Source: Gemmatimonas sp. (GTDB lineage Bacteria > Gemmatimonadota > Gemmatimonadetes > Gemmatimonadales > Gemmatimonadaceae). From it: a DNA stretch of 64,000 bases. The position numbers were made by a program, and so were the translations under genes. Location: NCBI RefSeq assembly GCF_027531815.1, contig NZ_JAPZSK010000006.1, forward strand, positions 124,001 to 188,000. Direction: 5' to 3'. Below the pieces are notes generated by a model that did no database searches, was not told where the DNA came from, and worked only from the letters and a program-made list of their open reading frames with translations. Below are positions 29,270 to 38,681 of this stretch, piece by piece; the first letter of the stretch is position 1; every line of letters starts with the position of its first letter.

Positions 29270-30718
29270 TCAGTGGTGCGACGCCGTGGCGCGCAAGCGT
29301 TCGAGCAGTTCGGAGCCGGTCCGGGTGATGTCGCCGGCCCCCATGGTGAGCACTACATCCCCCTCACGGGCGAGGGCGTGGGCGTGAGCGGCCGCCTCGT
29401 GGCGCGGACCGCTCCAGCGCAGCACCCCCGAGGTCATACGCGCGCCAATCAGCGCCGAGGTGACCCCTGGCTCGGGGGTTTCGCGCGCACCGTAGATGTC
29501 GCAGAGCAGCACGACATCGGCGGCGCTCAGTGCCGCCGCGAACTCCGCCTGGAGATCCCGTGTGCGCGAATAGAGATGCGGCTGAAAGACGACCACGAGG
29601 CGGCGCGCCGGAAACGCGTGGCGCGCGGCCGCAATCGTGGCCTCCACTTCCGTGGGATGGTGCGCATAGTCGTCGACGACGTCGATGCCACGTTCGCATC
29701 CGAGGCGCTGGAAGCGGCGTTCGACCCCGCGAAACGCGGCGAGCCCTGGTGCCATGTCGCCGACCGTCGCCCCCAACGCCAACCCGGCGCCGATGGCCGC
29801 CAGCGCGTTGCGGACGTTGTGCAACCCGGGGACGGCGAGCTGCACCTTGCCAAGCGCTTCACCATCGAGCGACACGGCAAAGCGGGCGCCGGTGCCGTCG
29901 AGCACGAGGTCGTGCGCCACCAGGCGCGCATCGCCCGCCTGCGGTGCTGGTGCGGTGCCTGGCAGCGTGGCCGAATACGCGATGACGTCGCGGCTGGTGG
30001 CCACCCGCAGTGCCATCGCGCCCGCATCGTCGGCGCAGCGCACCAGCGCGCGCGCGGGCGAGAGAAACATCTCGAAGGCGCGGGTGATGTCGTCGAGATC
30101 GCGATAGATGTCGAGATGATCGGCCTCGACATTGAGCACGACGGCCACTTCCGGATGGAGCGCCAGGAACGAGCGATCGTACTCGTCGGCCTCCACCACG
30201 AAGGTGGAGCCACCGAGACGAAGATTGCCTCCCCAGAGTCCCACACGTCCGCCGACCACCCCGGTGGGATCACGACCGGCGCTGGCCAGTGCCTCGGTCG
30301 TCATGACCGTCGTGGTCGTCTTGCCGTGCGTCCCGGCAATCCCCACCAGCGTCCCGCCGCTGACCGCATCAGCCAGCGCTTCGGCTCGCCGCACCACGGC
30401 CAGTCCGGCGGCCCGGGCGGCCTGCATTTCGGGGTGCATGGCCGGAATGGCCGACGAGTACACGATGGCGCGCGCGGCGGCAACCATGTGCACATCATGC
30501 GGCGCCACGGTGATTCCATAGCGCGCCAGATCGGGGGCACCTGCGGGATTGGCATCGGTGCCCTGCACCGGTACGCCGCGGCGAGCGAGCAGCTCGGCCA
30601 GGGCGCTCATGCCCGCACCGGCGATGCCGATGAAGTGGACCGGCCGCGGATCGGCCGCATCGAGCAGCAGCGCGCGCGTGGGTGTGCTGTGTGGCGAGTC
30701 GGGGGACGGGGAGGGCAT
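29270..30718 (-). CDS. murC: UDP-N-acetylmuramate--L-alanine ligase
   Basis: Adds L-Ala to UDP-MurNAc, first of the Mur ligases. It has 482 residues with the Rossmann start VHFIGIAGAGMSALAELL, the ATP loop GIAGTHGKTTTV, DEYDRSFL and the central DDYAHHPTEVEATI block, all typical of MurC. The ATG at 30718 gives a 27-residue lead before the Rossmann domain; the frame is open upstream to 30838 without protein-like sequence. It lies 64 bases after murG, the largest gap in this operon. Confidence 0.96.
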   Translation of the reverse strand: MPSPSPDSPHSTPTRALLLDAADPRPVHFIGIAGAGMSALAELLARRGVPVQGTDANPAGAPDLARYGITVAPHDVHMVAAARAIVYSSAIPAMHPEMQAARAAGLAVVRRAEALADAVSGGTLVGIAGTHGKTTTTVMTTEALASAGRDPTGVVGGRVGLWGGNLRLGGSTFVVEADEYDRSFLALHPEVAVVLNVEADHLDIYRDLDDITRAFEMFLSPARALVRCADDAGAMALRVATSRDVIAYSATLPGTAPAPQAGDARLVAHDLVLDGTGARFAVSLDGEALGKVQLAVPGLHNVRNALAAIGAGLALGATVGDMAPGLAAFRGVERRFQRLGCERGIDVVDDYAHHPTEVEATIAAARHAFPARRLVVVFQPHLYSRTRDLQAEFAAALSAADVVLLCDIYGARETPEPGVTSALIGARMTSGVLRWSGPRHEAAAHAHALAREGDVVLTMGAGDITRTGSELLERLRATASHH

Positions 30719-30782
30719 GCGGGAAATATGGCGGACTGGCCCGACGGTGCGAACTGCAGACGAGTCGGTACCAGTCCGCCGA

Positions 30783-31892
30783 CTAGGCGGTGCGGCCAAT
30801 GAGTCGCAGCAGATCGCGCGCGATGGCGTCGGCGGCATCGGGGCGCGCGCGCCGCGCCGCCGCTTCCTGCATGGATTGCATCCGCGCCGGGTCGTCGCGC
30901 AATTCGCGCACGGCGCGATCGAGCTGCTCTGCCGACAGTTCCGACTGCGGCAGGTGAATGGCTGCGCCCGCTACCGCCGTGGCGCGCGCATTGTGCGCCT
31001 GGTGATCCTGTGCCGCCGTGGGGAGTGGCACCAGTACCGGAGGTATGCCCCACGCACACAGCTCCGCAATGGACATGGCGCCGGCCCGCGAGACCGCCAT
31101 GTCGGCGGCGGCATACGCCTCCGAGATGGGCGCCAGATACGGGCGCACGCGTACCAGCGGCCCTTCATACTCGGCGTATGCGGCTGCCTGCTGCCGGCCG
31201 GTGGCCCAAATGAGTCCGAGGCCAGGCGGGAGCCCACGCTGCACCCACGCCGCCACCGTGTCGTTGATCGCGCGTGCGCCCTGGCTGCCCCCCACCACCA
31301 GCACCACGAACGAGGCCTCCTGCAGCCCCCACGCGCGCCGTGCCTCAGCTCGCGCCAGGCGTGGCACCGGCGGTGGCTCGATGGGGCAGCCAAAGGCGTG
31401 GACGGTGGCGCCAGCCGCGGGTGAAAGTCGCGCAGCGGCCTCGGGAAAGCCGAGATAGAGGGCGCGGGCACCGCCAGCAAAGGCGCGCGTGGTGAGGCCG
31501 GGATGACTGTCCGGCTCGTGCAGAATGGTGGGCACGCCGTGGCCGCGTCCCCAGGCGAGTGCCACCCCCGCCGCGTAACCGCCCGTTCCCACGATCGCGG
31601 CCGGCCACTGTTCGCGCGCCAACGCACTGAGCCCACGCCACGCCGACACGCCGCCGGCAAGCGTCTTCCAATTCTGCCACGGCCGCTGCCGGTACAGCGG
31701 ATGCAGATCGAGCAACGTGTACGGAAACCCCGACGTGGGCAGCACCTCGCGCTCGACGCCCCGCTGGGCGCCAATGAAGTGCGGGTGCACCGCGGGGTCG
31801 AGTCGCACGAGGGCCCGGGCAATGGCCAGACCGGGATAGAGATGGCCGCCCGTGCCCCCGCCGGCAAACAGCACGCGGGTGCTCACGGGCAC
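30783..31892 (-). CDS. murG: UDP-GlcNAc transferase to lipid I (MurG)
   Basis: Peripheral membrane glycosyltransferase that converts lipid I to lipid II. It has 369 residues with the G loops FAGGGTGGHLYPGLAIA and VVGGSQGARAIND, and the UDP-GlcNAc site GAMSIAELCAWGIPPVLVPL followed by AAQDHQAHNA. The start is GTG at 31892 (a GTG at 31886 is equally possible), 19 bases after the ftsW stop. Confidence 0.96.
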   Translation of the reverse strand: MPVSTRVLFAGGGTGGHLYPGLAIARALVRLDPAVHPHFIGAQRGVEREVLPTSGFPYTLLDLHPLYRQRPWQNWKTLAGGVSAWRGLSALAREQWPAAIVGTGGYAAGVALAWGRGHGVPTILHEPDSHPGLTTRAFAGGARALYLGFPEAAARLSPAAGATVHAFGCPIEPPPVPRLARAEARRAWGLQEASFVVLVVGGSQGARAINDTVAAWVQRGLPPGLGLIWATGRQQAAAYAEYEGPLVRVRPYLAPISEAYAAADMAVSRAGAMSIAELCAWGIPPVLVPLPTAAQDHQAHNARATAVAGAAIHLPQSELSAEQLDRAVRELRDDPARMQSMQEAAARRARPDAADAIARDLLRLIGRTA

Positions 31893-31911
31893 GCACTCAC
31901 GGCAACGCCCC

Positions 31912-33147
31912 TCACGTACGCGGCGCCACCAGTGGATCGGTAGCCGCTACGCCGTATACGCGCTCCCGCTCGCTGCCGATGTTCACGAGCATGCCGGTCA
32001 TGGCGAGCGTGAGCACGAGATTGGAGCGCCCGTAGCTCACGAACGGCAGCGTGAGGCCGGTGTTGGGAAGCAGGCCGATCACGACACCGAGATGGATGAA
32101 CGCGGTAAACACAGTGGTGAAGGTGAGCCCCACCGCCACCAAGGTGAGAAACGGTGACCGGGCGTTTCTGGCAATGCGAAAGCCGATCCATCCATACAGG
32201 GCAAACAGCACTGTGATGCCCGCCAAGCCAACGAAGCCGAACTCCTCGCCCACGATGGAGCCGATGAAGTCGCTTTGCGCAAGGGGTAGCCATCCGCGCT
32301 GCTGGTTGCCCTGCCCGAAGCCCACCCCTAGCAGCCCCCCGGAACCGACCGCGACAAAGGACTGGTATTGCTGATCGCCCGTGGGACTCTTGCGTTCGCT
32401 CGATGCCTGTTCCCCTTCCATGAAGCTGCGAATGCGTTCCCTCACATATGGGCTCTGCGACAGCTGGAAGGAGACGAGCGCCAGGCCAAGCGCACCGAAC
32501 ATCACGAAATGCGCAATGCGCGCCCCCCCCACGAACAGCAGGACCGCCGTGAGCAGGCAGAACATCATGGCCACCGAGTAGTCGGGTTCGAGGATGGCCA
32601 GCACACTGAGCGTGCCGATCACGACGGCGAAGGGCATGAGCCCCTTGCCGACGCGCCGTACGACCTCACCCTTCTTGACCAGCAGCATGGGCGTCCACAC
32701 GAGAATCGCGAACTTGGCGAACTCGGAGGGCTGGAGCGAACCGCCGAACAGATGACGCCGCGAGCCGTTCACCTTGCCGGTGAACAGCACGGCGATCATG
32801 AGCAGGATACTGAGCAGCATGAGCGGCCAGGCCAGCTGTCGCCATCGTTCGGCATCGATCTTGGCCAGCACGGCGAAGGCGAGGATTCCCACGAGCGCGC
32901 CGGTGGCCTGCCGCAGCACGTAGTAATGACCGGGCTGATCCTTGGCGACGGCCACGAGGGCGCTCGCGCTGAAGAGCACCGCCAGGCCCACACTGAGCAG
33001 GATGGCGGTCACGAGCACGAGCGCGCGCCCCTCGAGCGACATGCGCCACCGTTCGCGCGTTCCCGCCAGCGCCGAGGCCCGCGCGGCACCCACGCCGCCC
33101 CCGCCGACCGCGCCAGCCGGGTCGAATGTCGCGCCGAGGCCGGTCAT
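31912..33147 (-). CDS. ftsW: Septal peptidoglycan polymerase FtsW
   Basis: SEDS-family glycosyltransferase paired with the FtsI transpeptidase. It has 411 residues with about ten membrane helices after a cytoplasmic tail of 38. SEDS hallmarks are NGSRRHLFGG, QPSEFAKFAILVW and VGEEFGFVGLAGI, with LPFVSYGRSN near the C-terminus. The ATG at 33147 overlaps the murD stop as ATGA. The Gly/Ala-rich first 25 residues are unusual; an ATG at residue 36 (MSLEGR) is an alternative start. Confidence 0.95.
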   Translation of the reverse strand: MTGLGATFDPAGAVGGGGVGAARASALAGTRERWRMSLEGRALVLVTAILLSVGLAVLFSASALVAVAKDQPGHYYVLRQATGALVGILAFAVLAKIDAERWRQLAWPLMLLSILLMIAVLFTGKVNGSRRHLFGGSLQPSEFAKFAILVWTPMLLVKKGEVVRRVGKGLMPFAVVIGTLSVLAILEPDYSVAMMFCLLTAVLLFVGGARIAHFVMFGALGLALVSFQLSQSPYVRERIRSFMEGEQASSERKSPTGDQQYQSFVAVGSGGLLGVGFGQGNQQRGWLPLAQSDFIGSIVGEEFGFVGLAGITVLFALYGWIGFRIARNARSPFLTLVAVGLTFTTVFTAFIHLGVVIGLLPNTGLTLPFVSYGRSNLVLTLAMTGMLVNIGSERERVYGVAATDPLVAPRT

Positions 33148-34571
33148 GCGATGACCTGCGCCAGTCTGGTAAACTCCCGTCCGCGCTCCTCGAAGTTTCG
33201 GAACATGTCGTAGCTCGAGCAGGCGGGTGACAGGAGGATGACATCACCGGTCTGCGCGGCCCCGCGAGCCACGCGCAGCACCGATTCGAAGTCGGTACCG
33301 GCGGGCAGCAGCTGCACAGGCACCTGCCCCTCAAGCGGCCCCGCGAGGTCGGCCGCGATCTGCGGCCCGGCCTCACCGAACGCCACAACGGCGCGCGCGA
33401 TTCGGCGCAGTTCCGGTGCCAGCGTGGTGTAGGGCTCCCCCTTGTGACGACCACCGAGCAGCAGCACGGTGGGCCGCGTCATGCCGGCCACGGCCACCTG
33501 CGTGGAGGCGACGTTGGTGGCCTTGGAGTCGTTGATCCAGCGGATGCCCGCGTACTCCCCCACGGGTTCCAACCGGTGTGCGAGCGCCCCGAACTCGCGG
33601 AGCGCGCGGGCGAGCGTGGCTCGCGCCGCGGGTGTGCGGTGGGCCTCGTCGGCCACCATGACGGCGAGCAGCGCCGCCAAGGCGTTGGCGACGTTGTGAT
33701 CACCTGCGAGCGCCAGTTCGTCGCGCTTCAGGAGGGGGGCCCCCAAGACGTGCAGTTCATCGCGCTCGCGATCGAGCCAGGCATCCACATCGCAGCGCTG
33801 CGTCGAGAAGTGGTACCAATGGCCCGGCACCCCACGCACGAGCTGGTGCACGTCGGTATTGTCGGCCGTGGTGACCCAGCGGGATGCCAGCGTGGCGTTG
33901 GCGAACAGCCGCTTCTTGTCGGCATAATACGTGTTCACGCTCTCGTAGCGATCGAGATGATCGGGGCTGAGCGTGGTGAGCACACCGACGTCGGGAAGGA
34001 GTCCGGGCGTATCGTGCAGCTGGAAGCTGGAGATCTCGAGCGCGGCCCACGTTGGCGGATGCTCGCGCAGCGCCAGCTCGGACACCGGCGTGCCGATGTT
34101 GCCGACCTCGGGGGCGTCGTGCCCGAGCGCGCGCAGCAGGTGCCCCACCATGGCGGTGGTCGTCGTCTTGCCATTGGTGCCGGTGGTGGCGATGTAGCGC
34201 AGCGCGGGCGTGAGACGCAGCGCCACCTCCACCTCGCTCACGATCGGGATGCCGGCGGCCAGTGCGGTGCGCAGCGGCGGCGCCGTTGGCGGTACGCCGG
34301 GGCTGACCACGAGCACGGCAGCATGAGCCAGCCGTTCGAGATTGTGCTGGCCCACGTCCACGCTGGCCCCTTCGCGTTCGAGCAGCGCCGCCGCCTCGCG
34401 CAGCGCCGGGGTGCTCCCCGCATCGGACGCATACACCGACACGCCTGCCTTGCGCAGCAGACGCGCCGCCGCAACCCCGCTGCGGCCAAGACCAATGATG
34501 GCGAATTCGCCGGTGCGTTCAGCGAGCCGCCGAGCCACGATCGAGGCGACTTCCTGGGGAGTGTTCGACAT
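33144..34571 (-). CDS. murD: UDP-MurNAc-L-Ala--D-glutamate ligase
   Basis: Adds D-glutamate to the stem peptide. It has 475 residues with the N-terminal FAIIGLGRSGVAAARLL, the ATP loop TTGTNGKTTTAMVG, the segment LTTLSPDHLDRY and the C-terminal WINDSKATNVASTQVAV plus LLLGGRHKGEPY, all MurD features. The ATG at 34571 lies 10 bases after mraY. Confidence 0.96.
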   Translation of the reverse strand: MSNTPQEVASIVARRLAERTGEFAIIGLGRSGVAAARLLRKAGVSVYASDAGSTPALREAAALLEREGASVDVGQHNLERLAHAAVLVVSPGVPPTAPPLRTALAAGIPIVSEVEVALRLTPALRYIATTGTNGKTTTTAMVGHLLRALGHDAPEVGNIGTPVSELALREHPPTWAALEISSFQLHDTPGLLPDVGVLTTLSPDHLDRYESVNTYYADKKRLFANATLASRWVTTADNTDVHQLVRGVPGHWYHFSTQRCDVDAWLDRERDELHVLGAPLLKRDELALAGDHNVANALAALLAVMVADEAHRTPAARATLARALREFGALAHRLEPVGEYAGIRWINDSKATNVASTQVAVAGMTRPTVLLLGGRHKGEPYTTLAPELRRIARAVVAFGEAGPQIAADLAGPLEGQVPVQLLPAGTDFESVLRVARGAAQTGDVILLSPACSSYDMFRNFEERGREFTRLAQVIA

Positions 34572-34581
34572 GGCGTCTCCG

Positions 34582-35724
34582 TCAGCGCAGCTTCAGGGTG
34601 CTGAGCGCGAGGATGGCGCACAGGATGCCGATGATCCAGAAGCGGATCACCACCTGTGTTTCCGGCCATCCCTTCATCTCGAAATGATGGTGCAAGGGGG
34701 CGCGAAGAAACACGCGATGCTTCTGCGCGTACTCAAGACCGTACTTCTTGCGGCGATACTTGAACATGGTCCGTTGCAGAATCACCGACACCGTTTCGGC
34801 GACGAACACCGCGCCCACGAAGAGCAGCAGGAACTCGCTCTTGAGCAGAATGGCGATCGCGCCCACGGCGCCGCCCAAAGCCAGCGAGCCGGTGTCACCC
34901 ATGAACACCTGGGCCGGGTGCGCATTGTACCACAGGAAGCCGATGCACGCGCCCACGACCGCCGCGCAGAACACCGTGAGCTCACCGGCGCCGCTCAGGT
35001 AGAACACCTGCAGATACCCGCTGGTATCCACGCGGCCAAGCACGTAGGCGAAGAGGCCGAGCGTGAGGACGGCGATAGCCACCAGACCGGACGACAGTCC
35101 ATCGAGACCGTCGGTGAGATTCACGGCGTTGCTCACGCCGGTGAGAATGAAGGTGACCCACGGGATGTACAGCCACGCCGCCCAGCTCACCGCCGGTACG
35201 ATCAGGACGTACTTGAAGAACGGTAGCGTGGTGCTCGCCCCGGGCAGTGTGGAGATGGGATCGAGCAGCAAATATGCGCCGAGCCCCAAACCACAGATCA
35301 CCTGCCCCGCGAGCTTGTATCGCTCCACCAGCCCTTCGTTCTTGAGCCCTTCGCGCTTCTGCTTGAGCTTGAGGTAGTCGTCGAGAAAACCGATGCCCCC
35401 CATCCAGGCCGTGACGGCCACGGCGAGCACCACATACCGATTGTCGAGCCGCGCCCACAGCAGCACCGGCAGAAACGTCGCGACGAGGATGATGAAGCCC
35501 CCCATCGTGGGTGTGGTGCCCTTGCCGGCGTGCGTGTCGGGAGTGCCCGCGCGCACCACCTGATGCACCGCCATGTCGCGCAAGCGGCGAATGATGGCCG
35601 GCCCGAAAAGGAAACACACCAGCAGCGCCGTGACGAAGGCGGCGCCGGCGCGGACGGTGATGTAGTTGAGCAGGTTCAGCACGCTGATGTCGCGTGCGAG
35701 CGGTTGCAGCAGGAAGTAGAGCAC
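34582..35724 (-). CDS. mraY: Phospho-MurNAc-pentapeptide transferase MraY
   Basis: Integral membrane enzyme making lipid I from UDP-MurNAc-pentapeptide and undecaprenyl phosphate. It has 380 residues and about ten helices. Catalytic and substrate motifs are MGGFIIL, IGFLDDYLK, NAVNLTDGLDGL, FMGDTGSLALGG and HHHFEMKGW, all intact. The start is GTG at 35724, 9 bases after murF. Confidence 0.97.
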   Translation of the reverse strand: MLYFLLQPLARDISVLNLLNYITVRAGAAFVTALLVCFLFGPAIIRRLRDMAVHQVVRAGTPDTHAGKGTTPTMGGFIILVATFLPVLLWARLDNRYVVLAVAVTAWMGGIGFLDDYLKLKQKREGLKNEGLVERYKLAGQVICGLGLGAYLLLDPISTLPGASTTLPFFKYVLIVPAVSWAAWLYIPWVTFILTGVSNAVNLTDGLDGLSSGLVAIAVLTLGLFAYVLGRVDTSGYLQVFYLSGAGELTVFCAAVVGACIGFLWYNAHPAQVFMGDTGSLALGGAVGAIAILLKSEFLLLFVGAVFVAETVSVILQRTMFKYRRKKYGLEYAQKHRVFLRAPLHHHFEMKGWPETQVVIRFWIIGILCAILALSTLKLR

Positions 35725-35733
35725 GCTGGATGG

Positions 35734-37143
35734 TTACGCGGTGGCCCAGGCCGTGATGGCCGGAACGAGCTGTTCGAGTCGCATGCCGCGCGACGCCTTG
35801 AGCAGGATGACGGCGCGCCGATCGAGTCGCGGCTCGAGCTGCGCCCAGAGGGTATCGAGGCCGGTACTGGTGACCACGCGCGGATCGCCGGGCGCCAGCG
35901 CAGCGAGGGCGTCGGCAAACTCGCCCACCCCCACCACCAGTTCGGCCGGGGAGTCGAGCGCAAATCGGGCCACTGCGCGATGCTGGTGCTCGGCGCTGGC
36001 GCCGAGCTCGCGCATGCTGCCCAGAATCATCACGCGCTGCCGTCCCTGCCCCACATCGCCGAGCAGCGTGATGGCGGCGCGCATTGACGCCGGGTTGGCG
36101 TTGTAGGCGTCGTTGAGCAGGATGGCGTTGCCCAGAGGCTCCCACGTGCCCCGCATCCCCGGCACCGGCATCTCGGCCAGTCCGGCGGCAGCATCAGCCA
36201 GTGGCACTCCGCAGGCACGCGCGGTCACGATGGCCAGCATGGCATTGGCAGCCTGATGCGCACCGCGCACCGTGAGCGCGAAGCGCGTCCCGTCCACCTC
36301 GAGCCACGGGCGTCCCTCGGCATCCAGCCCCCAGCCCTCCGGCAGCTGCCCACTGCCCGTGAGTCCCGCCGCGATCACCGCCTGCGCCCGCGCCTGCGCC
36401 AGCGGCAGCACCTCCGGGTGCGCGCTCGGCACCACGGCGAGGGTCACGCCATGGAAGATGTCGCATTCCTCGCGCAGCACGCCCGCGAGATCGCCAAGCC
36501 CCTCGAGATGCTCCTCGCCGATGCTCGTGAGCACGGCCACGTCGGGGCCAGCGATCGCGCGCAGCGCAGTCACCTCGCCCGGCGCGTTGGTGCCCACCTC
36601 CACCACCGCCACCTCCGCCTCGCTGGGAATGCCGAGCAGCGTAAGTGGCACCCCCACGAAGTTGTTGAGGTTGCCGGGTGTGGCGTACACGTGCAGCGTG
36701 CGTCCGAGCGCTGCCTTGAGCAGCTCCTTGGTGCTCGTCTTACCGTTGGAGCCGGCCACGGCAATGACCGTGCGCCCCCACGCCTTGCGCCACGTGCTCG
36801 CCAGCTGGCCAAGCGCCACGAGCGTATCGGGAACCACATACGTGGGTATGCCGAGGCCCACTGCCCGAGAGGCGTCACTCACCACGAACGCGGCTGCGCC
36901 GGCGGCCTTCGCCGCAGCAAGAAAATCGTGCGCGTCGAACCGTTCGCCACGCAGCGCCACGAACAGGTCACCGCGCGCGATCTGTCGGGTATCGGTGGAG
37001 ATGCCGGCCAGCGCATTCGGCATGGCGGGACCGGTGCCAAGCGCCTGCGCCACGCGTTCGAACGTCCAGTAGGGGTGGGCGCGATCGGGGGCCAGCGCCG
37101 GCACGGCATCGAAGGCAGTGCCGGCCGTGGTGAAGGGGCTCAC
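35734..37143 (-). CDS. murF: UDP-MurNAc-tripeptide--D-Ala-D-Ala ligase
   Basis: Adds D-Ala-D-Ala to UDP-MurNAc-tripeptide. It has 469 residues with DTRQIARGDLFVALRGERFD in the N-domain, the ATP loop AVAGSNGKTSTKELLKAAL, VEVGTNAPGEV and NDAYNANPASMRAA, the last two typical of MurF. The GTG at 37143 overlaps the murE TGA as GTGA. Confidence 0.96.
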   Translation of the reverse strand: MSPFTTAGTAFDAVPALAPDRAHPYWTFERVAQALGTGPAMPNALAGISTDTRQIARGDLFVALRGERFDAHDFLAAAKAAGAAAFVVSDASRAVGLGIPTYVVPDTLVALGQLASTWRKAWGRTVIAVAGSNGKTSTKELLKAALGRTLHVYATPGNLNNFVGVPLTLLGIPSEAEVAVVEVGTNAPGEVTALRAIAGPDVAVLTSIGEEHLEGLGDLAGVLREECDIFHGVTLAVVPSAHPEVLPLAQARAQAVIAAGLTGSGQLPEGWGLDAEGRPWLEVDGTRFALTVRGAHQAANAMLAIVTARACGVPLADAAAGLAEMPVPGMRGTWEPLGNAILLNDAYNANPASMRAAITLLGDVGQGRQRVMILGSMRELGASAEHQHRAVARFALDSPAELVVGVGEFADALAALAPGDPRVVTSTGLDTLWAQLEPRLDRRAVILLKASRGMRLEQLVPAITAWATA

Positions 37144-38681
37144 GTGGAACTCCCGGTGGCGGGCTCGGGGAGCTGCAGGTCACGCGCGAGCTCGTTCACG
37201 ATGACGCTCTCATCGAAAGGATACGTGGTGGTGCCGCGAATCTGGTACGTCTCGTGCCCCTTGCCAGCCAGCACGATCACATCGTGCGGACCCGCAATGC
37301 GCAGCGCGTGCGCAATGGCCTCACGACGGTCGGTGATGCGCGCCTGGGTGCCGCGCGACATGCCGGCCTCGATGTCATCGAGAATGCGTTCGGGGTCTTC
37401 CGTGCGCGGATTGTCACTGGTGACCACGGCCACATCCGCCAGCTCCTCGGCGATACGCCCCATCTCGGGGCGCTTGCCGCGATCGCGATCCCCACCGCAG
37501 CCGAACACCACGATGAGCCGGCTCGCGCGGTCGACGCTCTCCCGCGTAAACGGACGCACCGCACGCAGGGCGCGATCCAGGGCATCGGGCGTGTGCGCGT
37601 AATCGCGCAGCACGGTGGGCACCGTGCGCAGCAGCTCGAGTCGTCCGGGCACCTGCGGCGCCGACGACAGCCGCTCGGCTACCTGGGCAACCAGTACGCC
37701 TACCGCCAGCGCCGCGGCAGCTGCCCCGAGTGCGTTGGCAATGTTGAAGTCCCCGATGAGGGGCAGCGATACCGGATGCGCGCCCGTGGGGGTCACTAGC
37801 AGGAAGCGGCTGCCGCCAGCGAGGTACCGGATATCGCGCGCACTGACATCAGCGCTGGGATCGTGCACGCTGAAGGTGACGGCATGCGGGGCGCTGGTAA
37901 TCCCCCGCCACGACGGATCGTCGATGTTGAACGCCGCCACGCCTTCGGCCGACAGCAGCCCCACCAGACGCAGCTTGGCGGCGCGGTAGGCCTCCATCGT
38001 GCCGTGATAATCGAGGTGATCGCGCGTGAGGTTGGTGAAGACGGCGGCGGCGAAGGCGAGGCCGTCGACCCGACGCTGATCGAGCGCATGCGAGGACGTC
38101 TCCATGGCCACCGCGCGGACGCCACGGTCGACCAGCACGCGCAGCACCCGCTGCAGCTCGACGGGGCCGGGGGTGGTGAGCCCCTGTCCGCCCGGCATGC
38201 TCTCGCCGCGTGAACCCAGGAGTACGCCCAACGTGCCGATGGAGGCAGCCGGCCGGTGCGGGTCATCGAGCAGATGCCGCAGCAGGCCCACCGTGGTGGT
38301 CTTGCCATTCGTTCCGGTCACGCCCACGAGCGTGAGGGCTCGTGCCGGAAACCCATGGAAGGCGGCCGCCGCGAGTGCCGCGGCGCGGCGCCCATCGCGC
38401 ACGATGAGGGCCGGGAGAGACGCGGCGGCTGCCGCCTGCGCATCTTCCGCGAGCGCCAGGGTGGCTCCCGCCGCCTGCGCGGCGGCCAACCATGCGTGCC
38501 CGTCCTGCGCCGCCCCGCGAACGGCCACAAAGGCAGCACCGGGCGTTACCCGCCGACTGTCGTCGACCAGGTCGTGCAGCCGCTCGGGGAGCTGCGGCGA
38601 CGTGCCGACCAGCAGCCCGGCCTCCCGCAGCGTGTCGACCAGGAGCGCCACCGGTACGGCAGGCGGACGGGGAGCATTCAT
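37140..38681 (-). CDS. murE: UDP-MurNAc-dipeptide--meso-diaminopimelate ligase
   Basis: Adds the third residue of the stem peptide. It has 513 residues with DDSRRVTPGAAFVAVRG, the ATP loop GVTGTNGKTTTVGLL, METSSHALDQRRVDGL and, in the C-domain, SDNPRTEDP. The DNPR motif marks the meso-diaminopimelate-specific class, so the wall is of A1gamma chemistry (family knowledge). It overlaps ftsI upstream as ATGA and murF downstream. Confidence 0.97.
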   Translation of the reverse strand: MNAPRPPAVPVALLVDTLREAGLLVGTSPQLPERLHDLVDDSRRVTPGAAFVAVRGAAQDGHAWLAAAQAAGATLALAEDAQAAAAASLPALIVRDGRRAAALAAAAFHGFPARALTLVGVTGTNGKTTTVGLLRHLLDDPHRPAASIGTLGVLLGSRGESMPGGQGLTTPGPVELQRVLRVLVDRGVRAVAMETSSHALDQRRVDGLAFAAAVFTNLTRDHLDYHGTMEAYRAAKLRLVGLLSAEGVAAFNIDDPSWRGITSAPHAVTFSVHDPSADVSARDIRYLAGGSRFLLVTPTGAHPVSLPLIGDFNIANALGAAAAALAVGVLVAQVAERLSSAPQVPGRLELLRTVPTVLRDYAHTPDALDRALRAVRPFTRESVDRASRLIVVFGCGGDRDRGKRPEMGRIAEELADVAVVTSDNPRTEDPERILDDIEAGMSRGTQARITDRREAIAHALRIAGPHDVIVLAGKGHETYQIRGTTTYPFDESVIVNELARDLQLPEPATGSST